Translations under genes and position numbers: made by a program | Notes under the pieces: generated by a model | Databases searched by the model: none | What the model was told of the DNA's origin: nothing | What the model saw: the letters and a program-made list of their open reading frames with translations, nothing else | Shown: piece by piece, positions 1-6,257 of the stretch | Numbering within the stretch: position 1 is the stretch's first letter | How the letters are laid out: every line of letters starts with the position of its first letter | DNA from: Spirochaetales bacterium | GTDB taxonomy: Bacteria; Spirochaetota; Spirochaetia; SPDA01 | Direction of reading: 5' to 3' | Length of the DNA stretch: 7,010 nt | NCBI GenBank assembly: GCA_004525155.1 | Contig: SPDA01000090.1 | Span: 1-7,010, forward strand

Positions 1-378
1 AACAGGAAAGAGCCTGTTTTCGGGTTCCGCGTCCTGATTGTCGAATAACCGGCTTATGGGAGCCGAAACAATATCCTCCGTGAAACGTGAAATCTGAATA
101 CGGATGCTGTCGCGAAAATTTTCCCTGTTCAGACGCTCAGCTACGATCCCTTCGGTCAGCAGTTCCCTGGAAACCATGGTCCCTATGCTGTGAGCGAGAT
201 CGTACCTTTTTTTTGGAATGATACCCGGAGTAAACGGAATTCTAATGCCGAGGAACCTCTTTTCCGTAAGCGGCCTGAAAAGCATCTTTATGGCGAGGGC
301 ATTTGTGACATATCCTATTACTGCGCCTAATACGGGAGGAAGCGCGTAACCGAGAACGCTGGTTGCCTGAAAATTCAT
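1..378 (-). CDS. DUF445 family membrane protein, N-terminal part (cut by window edge)
   Basis: I translated this from the complement: 126 codons are open from ATG 378 to the window edge, with no stop. Residues 8-30 form a hydrophobic membrane segment that ends in GYVTNALAIKMLFRP. It is followed by RIPFTPGIIPKKR at about 46-58. Both motifs are hallmarks of the DUF445 / YheB family, whose members are usually around 400 residues, so roughly two thirds should lie outside the window. The family's function is not established beyond being membrane-associated. I chose ATG 378 because GGGG at 386-389 lies 7 nt upstream. The alternative ATG at 382 would be only 3 nt from it. The start lies 21 bp after the stop of the SH3 lipoprotein gene and no promoter is visible between them, so I infer one operon. 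The family call is firm; the role is unknown. Confidence 0.85.
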   Translation of the reverse strand, partial: MNFQATSVLGYALPPVLGAVIGYVTNALAIKMLFRPLTEKRFLGIRIPFTPGIIPKKRYDLAHSIGTMVSRELLTEGIVAERLNRENFRDSIRIQISRFTEDIVSAPISRLFDNQDAEPENRLFPV

Positions 379-399
379 TCATTTTCCCCTTTTATTTAT

Positions 400-852
400 T
401 CAGGGTTCAGGAGAAGAGGATGGCGTGGATTCTTCACCGGCCTCTGCTGCGGCTGCGGCGGCGGCGGATGCCTGCATAGCTTCTTCCCTTGTAGAATAAA
501 AACCGAGGTATGAACCAAAAACCCAGCCGGTCAAACCGCTGAAGGAAATCTTGTACCAGTAATCGACTTCATCTTCCACTGTCTCCCGGGAGGTGCTTTT
601 CATGAGGATTTCAAGCACATTACCCTTCCATAGCGTGGTGATTATGGGACTGTCGGTTTTCGGATCCTGTCTCAGCCTGAGATGGGAAGAGTTTATAACT
701 GCCCAGCTGCTCTGGATCTGCAGAATTGAGGTCGGCGGAAGCGTTATGCTGGAAATTTTCGGGTTCCTTTTGCAGGCGGCAGGCAGCATAAGTCCCGCAG
801 CGGAAATGAGTAAAACAAAAATTGCAGGATTGGACAGGTGCTTGAATTTCAT
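400..852 (-). CDS. SH3-domain (SH3b-type) lipoprotein
   Basis: This is a 150-residue exported protein. The N-terminus has a basic start (MKFK), a hydrophobic core at about 10-24 and a loose lipobox LPAAC with the acceptor Cys27, so I predict lipid anchoring in the envelope. Residues 49-118 resemble a bacterial SH3 fold: the LRLRQDP motif near 58-64, a WKGNVLEIL strand near 75-83 and the closing GLTGWVFGSYLGFY near 106-119. Bacterial SH3 domains often bind peptidoglycan or peptides, but the ligand here is unknown. The tail from about 125 is low-complexity, with seven consecutive alanines (130-136) and then Glu/Ser/Pro. ATG 852 is the only usable start, because an in-frame TGA lies two codons upstream. 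The nearest Shine-Dalgarno-like sequence (AGAGGA) is distant, so initiation may be weak. The gene is the first of a two-gene operon with the DUF445 gene. Confidence 0.8.
   Translation of the reverse strand: MKFKHLSNPAIFVLLISAAGLMLPAACKRNPKISSITLPPTSILQIQSSWAVINSSHLRLRQDPKTDSPIITTLWKGNVLEILMKSTSRETVEDEVDYWYKISFSGLTGWVFGSYLGFYSTREEAMQASAAAAAAAEAGEESTPSSSPEP
445..465 (-). repeat. Alanine-codon triplet tract in the lipoprotein tail
   Basis: Seven consecutive GCA/GCC codons encode Ala130-Ala136 of the SH3 lipoprotein. Four of them are GCC and three GCA, so the tract is impure but could still change length in frame by slippage. The consequence would be a longer or shorter tail linker without loss of the reading frame. 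Confidence 0.6.
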
Positions 853-875
853 GGTAAATCAGGGCATCCTCTAAG

Positions 876-889
876 TTCGATGAATCGAA
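876..889. promoter_or_regulatory. Palindromic operator candidate at the divergent gene starts
   Basis: TTCGAT at 876-881 and ATCGAA at 884-889 are perfect inverted repeats separated by GA. The site contains the ATG (880-882) of the exported barrel-like protein. It also covers the predicted transcription start (about 882) and the edge of the -10 box of the leftward SH3 lipoprotein promoter. A bound regulator could therefore affect both divergent units. The repeat is seen directly; its function is inferred. Confidence 0.4.
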
Positions 890-1482
890 TAGTATCATGT
901 TTAGTTTTTTTTGTCATTTCCATTTTGCCCCTTACCGCGGAAGGCTGGTCTCTCAACCAGAAAACCGGCCTGAGCGGGTCGGTATATTTCACGCGTTCCG
1001 GCGATGCGGTACTCCTGCCGCAGACAGGGGAATCCTTTATTTACCGGCTTTCCGCGGATTGGTCGGGAGGATTCTCCCTTATAGTGTCCGCCGGCGTGAA
1101 CCTGGTCCAGCCTTCGCTCGTTTACAGCGGTTATTTTTACCGGGGATATACGGGTCTCGATGCCGCTTTATCTTTGACTGTTTCGGCGGCCGATACCGCG
1201 GCTGATCATCCTGCATCCGTATTCCTGCGGCCGGGAATTGCGGCCGGTTTCGGAATTTCGTCGAACAAATATCAGTTTTCCGAACATTATTTTTTTTCGG
1301 CCGGTCTGCAGGCGGAACCATTTCTGGATTTTGTTTTCCCGGAGCGCGGAGGCGCTTTAAGCCTCTCCCTGGGACTGCCGCTCGCCTGGTATTTCAGAAA
1401 GGAAACGGCGGTTCACTTTTCCGCCGGTATCGGTATCATGCTGAAAACGCGGATATCCCCCCGGCAGGAGACATCACTGTGA
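880..1482 (+). CDS. Exported beta-strand-rich protein, probable outer-membrane barrel
   Basis: I do not recognise a named family. The 200-residue product begins with a signal peptide: a hydrophobic core at about 4-18 and a plausible signal peptidase I site after A-E-G (20-22). The mature part is dominated by alternating aromatic/hydrophobic strands with Gly and Ser, such as FSLIVSAGVNL, SVFLRPGIAAGFGI, ALSLSLGLPLAWYF and VHFSAGIGIML. This pattern fits a small 8-stranded or similar outer-membrane barrel. Strands near 116-127 and 177-190 are the most barrel-like. An in-frame GTG at 838 would add 14 non-hydrophobic residues and run into the neighbouring gene, so ATG 880 is preferred. Its ribosome site is poor (AGGG about 15 nt away), and only a weak -10-like TGGTAAATC near 852-860 is visible upstream. 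Its TGA overlaps the GTG of the caspase gene, which suggests coupled translation. Confidence 0.65.
   Translation: MNRIVSCLVFFVISILPLTAEGWSLNQKTGLSGSVYFTRSGDAVLLPQTGESFIYRLSADWSGGFSLIVSAGVNLVQPSLVYSGYFYRGYTGLDAALSLTVSAADTAADHPASVFLRPGIAAGFGISSNKYQFSEHYFFSAGLQAEPFLDFVFPERGGALSLSLGLPLAWYFRKETAVHFSAGIGIMLKTRISPRQETSL
889..917 (-). promoter_or_regulatory. Sigma70-type promoter for the SH3 lipoprotein-DUF445 operon
   Basis: On the minus strand the -35 box is ATGACA (912-917), 5 of 6 matches to TTGACA. After exactly 17 bp comes TACTAT (889-894), preceded by TG one base away, which makes it an extended -10. Transcription would start near 882 and leave a leader of about 30 nt before ATG 852. The promoter lies inside the first codons of the divergent gene starting at 880. 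Confidence 0.55.
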
Positions 1483-2414
1483 AAAAATGCCTTCTGCTCA
1501 CGCTGCTGGCTGCGGTTTTCGTCTCCTGCGGTCAAACCTACCTGCCGCCGCCGGCCGGTTATGCGCTGGTCTACGGTATCTCCAACTACAGTATTTTACG
1601 GGATCTTTCTTACACGGATGACGATGCAGGGGCGGTAGCGGAGCTTCTTCAGCGTAAAGGCTACGATGTTACCCTGAGAGATGCCGACGGTACCAAGGAG
1701 CAGCTGATCGCGGATATCGCACGTATTTCCGAAGTTATAGGACCCTACGATACCTTTATTTTCTATTACGCCGGCCATGGAGGCAGGCATTACGACAGAT
1801 ATTTCCCCGTCTATTCCGATCCTCCGGGAACTGAGCCGGCCTACCAGGATTCTGACGATGAATGGATTTTTCTGTCAGGCTCCCTGACGGAGGACAGTTT
1901 CGGCGCCTGGCCGGAAACGGCGGTCAGTGACGATGAGCTCAGAGATCTTCTCGCTGTACTCCCCACAATTAAAAAGCTCGTGATAATGGATGCCTGCAAT
2001 TCCGGCGGATTTATAAACAACGATCTGATAAAAGACGGGATACCCCAGGATTACGGTTTATACCGGAGAGAAGACAGAATTTTCGCAAACACGCTTTCGC
2101 TGTTCTTCGCTCCTCCACAGTCTGAAGGACCCGACGTGCCCGCGGAAAGCGCCATTGTATTTGCAGCCGCGGGAGAGAGGGAATACAGTTTCGAAAATGC
2201 CTCGATCAATCACGGAATCTTTACCTATTTCCTGCTCCAGACGCCCTCCCGCGGAGATGCCGGAGGGGATGGATATATTTCCCTGATGGAGGCCTACGCT
2301 TACGTTTCCGGGAGACTGGAGGAGGAGTGGAACAATTTTGTTTCCGAAGACCTCCGGTATTACCCTCATGTTTCGGGCATACCCTTCGACATCATCCTGT
2401 TTCCTGCCGATTGA
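1479..2414 (+). CDS. Caspase-family (peptidase C14, metacaspase-like) lipoprotein
   Basis: This 311-residue product starts with a short lipoprotein signal peptide and lipobox FVSC (Cys17), so the protease should sit in the envelope, not the cytoplasm. The caspase fold spans about 28-305. It contains ALVYGISNY (29-37), the DDDAGAVAELLQRKGY helix (47-62), the catalytic histidine in FYYAGHGG (His100) and the catalytic cysteine in DACNSGG (Cys173). Further on are SINHGIFTYFLL (242-253), typical of bacterial caspases, and an EF-hand-like loop at 260-271. Bacterial relatives (orthocaspases/metacaspases) generally cleave after Arg or Lys, and the same may hold here. The GTG start overlaps the upstream stop (GTGA) and has AGGAG 8 nt before it. 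The last 23 bp overlap the convergent phosphoglucomutase gene. The length and both catalytic residues argue for an active enzyme; the substrate is unknown. Confidence 0.88.
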   Translation: MKKCLLLTLLAAVFVSCGQTYLPPPAGYALVYGISNYSILRDLSYTDDDAGAVAELLQRKGYDVTLRDADGTKEQLIADIARISEVIGPYDTFIFYYAGHGGRHYDRYFPVYSDPPGTEPAYQDSDDEWIFLSGSLTEDSFGAWPETAVSDDELRDLLAVLPTIKKLVIMDACNSGGFINNDLIKDGIPQDYGLYRREDRIFANTLSLFFAPPQSEGPDVPAESAIVFAAAGEREYSFENASINHGIFTYFLLQTPSRGDAGGDGYISLMEAYAYVSGRLEEEWNNFVSEDLRYYPHVSGIPFDIILFPAD

Positions 2415-4164
2415 AATCATCAATCAGCAGAAGGATGGAAGCTTCAATTTCCGACAGCCTTGCCGTTACCTCCCTGCCTGCCTTCTCGAGGCCGTCTGAC
2501 ACCGCCTTCCGCGCAGAGGCGTAAAATTTTAATTTTGGCTCCGTACCCGAGGGCCGCACCGAAATTACCGTTTCCCCCTCAAGCCGGAACTGAAGTACGT
2601 CGGATTTAGGCAAATCGATCTTTTCCTTCCTGCCGGTGGCTGTTTCAAGGGTCTCGCCGCTATTGTAATCCTTTATGAGTTTCACCTTGAGACCGCCGAG
2701 AACAGCAGGCGGTGCCGACCTGAGACTCTCCATGAATTTTTTCATGCGTATCATGCCTTCCTGGCCAGGGAAGCTCCTCGAAATAAGGAGTTCCTTAAAG
2801 CAGCCGTATTTTTTGTACAGGCTGCCCAAGTAATCGAGAAGACTCATTTTTTTATCTAGACAGTACAGGGCTAGTTCAGCAACCATGGCGGCCGCGGAAA
2901 CAGCGTCCTTGTCCCTCACTTCCGTTCCCACCAGGTAGCCGTAACTTTCCTCTCCGCCGAAAATATAGTTTTCTCCGGTTGATTCAAATTCCCTTATTTT
3001 TTCGGCTATATATTTGAAGCCGGTAAGCACGTCGCAGGTGCGTACACCGTAGGCCTCCGCTATTTTCCTCTGCAGTTCCGTGGTTACTATGGTTTTTATT
3101 ATAACCGGATTCCGCGGCAGCCTGTTTTGTTCCGCAAGCGTGGACAGCATGTATTCGGCCAGCATCGAACCGGTCTGGTTCCCGCTTAGAAGGACCCATT
3201 CCCCGGAAACGGGGTCCGGGACGGCGACGCCAAGCCTGTCCGAATCGGGATCGGTACCCAGGACAATCCCGGCCTTCTCTTTTTTGGCGAGTGTTATGGC
3301 CATGTCCAGGGCGGATGCTTCTTCCGGATTGGGAAAGGCGACGGTGGGGAAATTACCATCCGGTTCCCTCTGCTCAGGCACTGTAATAAGCCGGATACCC
3401 AGTTCCCGGAACACTTCCTCCACCGGCTTTCTGCCTGCTCCGTGCAGAGGTGTGTAAACCGCGGTGAAGGATGATTTATGCCTGTTTATTACCTCGGGCC
3501 GGAGCGCATGGTTTATGATCATCCGGTTATAAGGCCCGTCAACTTCCCTGTCCACAACGTTAAGCAGGTTTTCTTTGAGGGCTGTTTCCTTTGCCAGATA
3601 CCGGATATCGTTTCCGACGCTTAAGACTTCTGCAATTATTCCCGTATCATGGGGCGGTACAACCTGCCCTCCGTCGGACCAGTAGACTTTGTAGCCATTA
3701 TAGGTTTTCGGATTATGACTCGCGGTCACCACAATTCCCAAATCAGCCTTGAAATAGCGCACGGCAAAAGACAATTCCGGCGTCGGCCGCAAACCGGAAA
3801 AAAGGTATACCCTTATGCCGTTCCCGCACAAGACCTCGGCGGCGGTCTGTGCGAAAATATCGGAATAGTGCCTTGAATCGAAGGCTATGACCGCCGAGGG
3901 ATTCTTGTTTTCAGTGACGGATGTTACGTAATTTGCGAGTCCCTGCGTTGCCCTTGCGACGACAAATGTGTTCATGCGGTTGAACCCGCCTCCAAGAATC
4001 CCCCGGATGCCGCCTGTACCGAACTCGAGATCCCGGTAGAACCTGTCGCCCAGTTCCGCCCAGTTTTCCGATGAAAGAAGGTCTTCAACCTCTTTTCTGA
4101 ATCCTGTGTTCTTCTCGTTTTTAATATAAACTTCGGCGGCGTTTCTGATTTGCCCGTTTGTCAT
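2392..4164 (-). CDS. Alpha-phosphoglucomutase / phosphomannomutase (PgcA-type phosphohexomutase)
   Basis: This 590-residue cytoplasmic enzyme of the alpha-D-phosphohexomutase superfamily interconverts hexose 1- and 6-phosphates via a phosphoserine. All four signature sites are intact (numbering from ATG 4164). They are the active serine in TASHNP (Ser149), the Mg-binding GTDPDSDR (Asp305, 307, 309), the sugar-specificity loop GGEESYGY (403-410) and the phosphate-binding RPSGTEP (537-543). The N-terminal FGTGGIRG motif is also typical. The length fits the roughly 580-residue PgcA/PGM2-like branch, not the 450-residue PMM/PGM branch. An in-frame ATG at 4203 would add 13 residues, but ATG 4164 has GGGGGAAG 4-11 nt upstream and a promoter that starts transcription about 4178. 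The likely role is glucose-1-phosphate supply for glycogen and cell-envelope sugars. Glucose versus mannose specificity cannot be read from the sequence. Confidence 0.93.
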   Translation of the reverse strand: MTNGQIRNAAEVYIKNEKNTGFRKEVEDLLSSENWAELGDRFYRDLEFGTGGIRGILGGGFNRMNTFVVARATQGLANYVTSVTENKNPSAVIAFDSRHYSDIFAQTAAEVLCGNGIRVYLFSGLRPTPELSFAVRYFKADLGIVVTASHNPKTYNGYKVYWSDGGQVVPPHDTGIIAEVLSVGNDIRYLAKETALKENLLNVVDREVDGPYNRMIINHALRPEVINRHKSSFTAVYTPLHGAGRKPVEEVFRELGIRLITVPEQREPDGNFPTVAFPNPEEASALDMAITLAKKEKAGIVLGTDPDSDRLGVAVPDPVSGEWVLLSGNQTGSMLAEYMLSTLAEQNRLPRNPVIIKTIVTTELQRKIAEAYGVRTCDVLTGFKYIAEKIREFESTGENYIFGGEESYGYLVGTEVRDKDAVSAAAMVAELALYCLDKKMSLLDYLGSLYKKYGCFKELLISRSFPGQEGMIRMKKFMESLRSAPPAVLGGLKVKLIKDYNSGETLETATGRKEKIDLPKSDVLQFRLEGETVISVRPSGTEPKLKFYASARKAVSDGLEKAGREVTARLSEIEASILLLIDDFNRQETG

Positions 4165-4184
4165 GATCTTCCCCCGTTTCTTCC

Positions 4185-4213
4185 AGCATATCAGATACGG
4201 CAAATGCGCTCAA
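4185..4213 (-). promoter_or_regulatory. Promoter of the phosphohexomutase gene
   Basis: On the minus strand TTGAGC (4208-4213) and TATGCT (4185-4190) are separated by exactly 17 bp. A TG one base before the second hexamer makes an extended -10. Predicted transcription starts near 4178, giving a leader of about 14 nt that contains the GGGGG Shine-Dalgarno at 4171-4175. Confidence 0.5.
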
Positions 4214-4224
4214 CGGGAAACGTT
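4212..4224. promoter_or_regulatory. Small dyad between the divergent promoters
   Basis: AACG (4212-4215) and CGTT (4221-4224) are inverted repeats around a 5-base centre. They touch the -35 of the phosphohexomutase promoter and the -35 region expected for the TPR gene. A site this short may be chance. Confidence 0.2.
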
Positions 4225-4243
4225 CTGGCCTATCCTCCCTCCC

Positions 4244-4252
4244 TGTGATAAG
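4244..4252 (+). promoter_or_regulatory. Possible extended -10 for the TPR gene
   Basis: TG-T-GATAAG matches an extended -10 (4 of 6 plus TG). The only -35 candidate, TTCTGG at 4223-4228, is poor and 18 bp away. If used, transcription would start about 4259, leaving a leader of only about 5 nt before ATG 4264. Confidence 0.3.
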
Positions 4253-4263
4253 ATGGTAACATC

Positions 4264-6183
4264 ATGGACGAATCATTGAACGCCCTTCTCGATCCGGCGA
4301 TAAAGGCCGGTGAAGCGAGGAACTATCAGGAATCTGTCGCCCTGCTCAAGAAAATAATTTTGGAAACAGATTCGCTGCCCGAGGCCTTTCTCTACATCGG
4401 CAGAGGGTACCATGCCCTGGGAGAATACGGATTGGCGGTCCAGTCTCTTAAACAGTTTATCGCCTATTGCCCAGAAGAAAGCGCTGGCTATTTTTTTCTC
4501 GGCAGGACATTCCTGAGCATGGCGATTTATGAGAATGCACTTCTTCGGCTCAAGAAAGCGCTTTCCATCGATCCAGATAATCCCCATATCCGGACTTATC
4601 TCGGGCTTGCCTATCTCAAGCTGAAACACCCCGAATATGCCGTTCACCATCTTGAAAAAGCTGTAGGCCTCGCCCCGAAAAACCGTTTAATGTATGTCGC
4701 CTATATCAATGCCCTCACCGTGTCCGCCATCAGGACCTTCTACAGGGGAGATCTGGAAGCTGCGGGAAATATGCTCCGTTTTGTCAATGAAAACGGCAAC
4801 AACAATCAGTTCATCCATGTTTATTTAGCCGAAATTGAATTCGAGTTCGGCAACCTTGAAAGTGCGCTTGGCCATTATAAAGAGGCACTTTCCTTCAATC
4901 CGGAAGACCCTTACCTCATATTCAGGCATGCCCGGGTGCTTTACCTTTTGGGTGACAAAAAGGAAGCAATGCGCCGCATTGAATCCATAAAGGATTCTCT
5001 CTCCGCCATGGGAATACACGATGACGATATGCCCTGGAAAAAAGAGAAATTCGACATTATTCTGGCGGTACAGGCTTTCCAGAAGGGTAAATACAGGGAT
5101 GCGGTTTTTTACGGCAAAAAGATACTTAAAACCAAGGCAAACCAGGCGGATATGCACCTTCTCATGGGCGAGTCCTACCGGAACCTGGGAGACTTTGACA
5201 AGGCCACCAATCATTTCCAGAGGGTCCTTGACGAAAACAGGCAGAACATTCAGGCGCGTTACGGCCTGGCCATGATTCTGTGGCAGCGCGAACAGTTCAA
5301 GGATATGATTACTGAACTTCAGAAAATCATCACGATTGACCGTGAAGATGCCATAGCCGGTTACTATATGGCTTTGTGCATGCATAAGATTGATTATTCC
5401 GCAAAAGAAACTCTGGAAGCGATACAGGAGCAGCTTAGAAAAAGCGGTCCGGATGTTCACCTGCTTAACGCGCTCGGGTATCAGTATATTCGGTGTGATC
5501 TGGCCGAATTTTCAGAAAAATGGTTTCTCAAATCCCTTAAAATTGTTGAAAACAACCAGGATGCCATTCGCGGCCTTATATCCGTTTCAAAACTGAACGG
5601 AAAGGTGAAAGACATAAAAACCTGGTACAAGGCCTACTTCAAGACTGCCCCCGATGACACGGAATTACGCAGGGAATTTATCCATTTCCTGATGGAAAAT
5701 AAAGATTACTCCGAGGCCATCTCCAGTATCCAGAAGATCATACCGCTGGAAAAAAAAGATGCGGCCTTCACCAGGCTCCTTGCACTCTGCTATAGAAAAA
5801 AAGAAAACTACCGGGATGCCAGCCTCATCTACCGCCAGCTTCTCAGGCAGAATCCGGAAAATATCGAATATCTGCGCGGTCTTGCCTTCTGTTACGACAA
5901 ACTCGGCAACCTGACCAATGCCCTCTTTTTCATGGACAGGGCCATCAAAATCGTTAACGCCTCACCGGACCTGCTTCTTGTGTACGGCGTGCTTTTGTAC
6001 AGGAGCGGAAATTTTGAAAAGGCCCTTTCGGCCTTCCGGAAGGTACTGGAAATTTCCCCGGACGACTGGCGAGCATTCAAAAATATCGGACTGGTGTACA
6101 AGGAAAGGGGCATGCGCGAACTTTCGGATAAATTCCTTGCCAGATCCGAGGAGTATAAAAGAAAAAAGACTGCGGCTGTCTGA
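4264..6183 (+). CDS. Large cytoplasmic tetratricopeptide repeat (TPR) protein
   Basis: This 639-residue protein is built almost entirely of about 17 TPR-like 34-residue helix pairs. Clear units are near 40-73, 74-106, 107-140, 184-216, 264-296, 297-330, 501-534, 535-567, 569-601 and 602-635. Typical TPR positions are visible, for example GYHALGEYGLAVQSLKQFI, AYLKLKHPEYAVHHLEKAV and LLYRSGNFEKALSAFRKVL, with repeated P-ED/P-DD turns. A less regular stretch lies at 141-182, ending in an Asn-rich NENGNNN, and another at 250-262. There is no signal peptide or membrane segment, so it is probably a cytoplasmic scaffold that binds partner proteins; the partner is unknown. No enzymatic domain is visible. 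ATG 4264 is the only reasonable start, since nearby upstream ATG and GTG codons run into stops. It lacks a recognisable Shine-Dalgarno. It diverges from the phosphohexomutase gene and is followed 74 bp later by an unknown gene in the same direction. Confidence 0.9.
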   Translation: MDESLNALLDPAIKAGEARNYQESVALLKKIILETDSLPEAFLYIGRGYHALGEYGLAVQSLKQFIAYCPEESAGYFFLGRTFLSMAIYENALLRLKKALSIDPDNPHIRTYLGLAYLKLKHPEYAVHHLEKAVGLAPKNRLMYVAYINALTVSAIRTFYRGDLEAAGNMLRFVNENGNNNQFIHVYLAEIEFEFGNLESALGHYKEALSFNPEDPYLIFRHARVLYLLGDKKEAMRRIESIKDSLSAMGIHDDDMPWKKEKFDIILAVQAFQKGKYRDAVFYGKKILKTKANQADMHLLMGESYRNLGDFDKATNHFQRVLDENRQNIQARYGLAMILWQREQFKDMITELQKIITIDREDAIAGYYMALCMHKIDYSAKETLEAIQEQLRKSGPDVHLLNALGYQYIRCDLAEFSEKWFLKSLKIVENNQDAIRGLISVSKLNGKVKDIKTWYKAYFKTAPDDTELRREFIHFLMENKDYSEAISSIQKIIPLEKKDAAFTRLLALCYRKKENYRDASLIYRQLLRQNPENIEYLRGLAFCYDKLGNLTNALFFMDRAIKIVNASPDLLLVYGVLLYRSGNFEKALSAFRKVLEISPDDWRAFKNIGLVYKERGMRELSDKFLARSEEYKRKKTAAV

Positions 6184-6199
6184 CAATAATTTTTTTTGC

Positions 6200-6229
6200 T
6201 TGTAAAACCGCAAATCTGCGGTGTATTAT
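6200..6229 (+). promoter_or_regulatory. Promoter of the 181-residue unknown gene
   Basis: TTGTAA (6200-6205) and TATTAT (6224-6229, 5 of 6 to consensus) are 18 bp apart, preceded by a run of eight T (6190-6197) that could act as an UP-like A/T tract. Transcription would start about 6236 and leave a leader of about 22 nt containing the G-rich ribosome site. Confidence 0.5.
6208..6221. promoter_or_regulatory. Dyad inside the promoter spacer (operator candidate)
   Basis: CCGCA (6208-6212) and TGCGG (6217-6221) are perfect inverted repeats around AATC. They fall entirely between the -35 and -10 boxes, where a bound repressor would block RNA polymerase. No plus-strand T-tract follows, so it does not look like a terminator for the TPR gene. 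Confidence 0.35.
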
Positions 6230-6257
6230 AAAAGCATTAATGTTAAAGGGGGGAATT

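Noticed and set aside
379..382. ATG 382 start for the DUF445 gene
   Set aside because: It is only 3 nt from the Shine-Dalgarno and reads a different frame (ATG AAT GAA TTT) that does not give the family sequence.
838..879. GTG 838 start for the barrel-like protein
   Set aside because: It would place 14 charged or polar residues before the signal peptide and overlap the divergent gene's start; ATG 880 begins directly at a normal signal peptide.
3080..3457. Open frame on the plus strand inside the phosphohexomutase gene
   Set aside because: It is opposite conserved catalytic segments of a clear enzyme; Ser/Arg-rich composition is typical of a shadow frame.
4189..4197. TATC-A-GATA mini palindrome beside the phosphohexomutase -10
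   Set aside because: Arms of 4 bp in an A/T-rich promoter are expected by chance.
4165..4203. Longer phosphohexomutase start at ATG 4203, adding 13 residues
   Set aside because: It would put the start upstream of the predicted transcription start, and the best ribosome site (GGGGG) belongs to ATG 4164. The extra residues do not look like family sequence.
4825..5460. Long open frame on the minus strand inside the TPR gene
   Set aside because: It is antisense to an obvious repeat protein, lacks any recognisable family pattern or ribosome site, and is a shadow of codon bias.
6184..6221. Terminator for the TPR gene
   Set aside because: The only hairpin (5-bp arms) is preceded, not followed, by the T-run on the plus strand, so it does not fit a rho-independent terminator in that direction.
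6240..6257. ATG 6240 start for the 181-residue gene
   Set aside because: Its codons would contain the G6 ribosome site used by ATG 6258, and it lies about 4 nt from the predicted transcript start.
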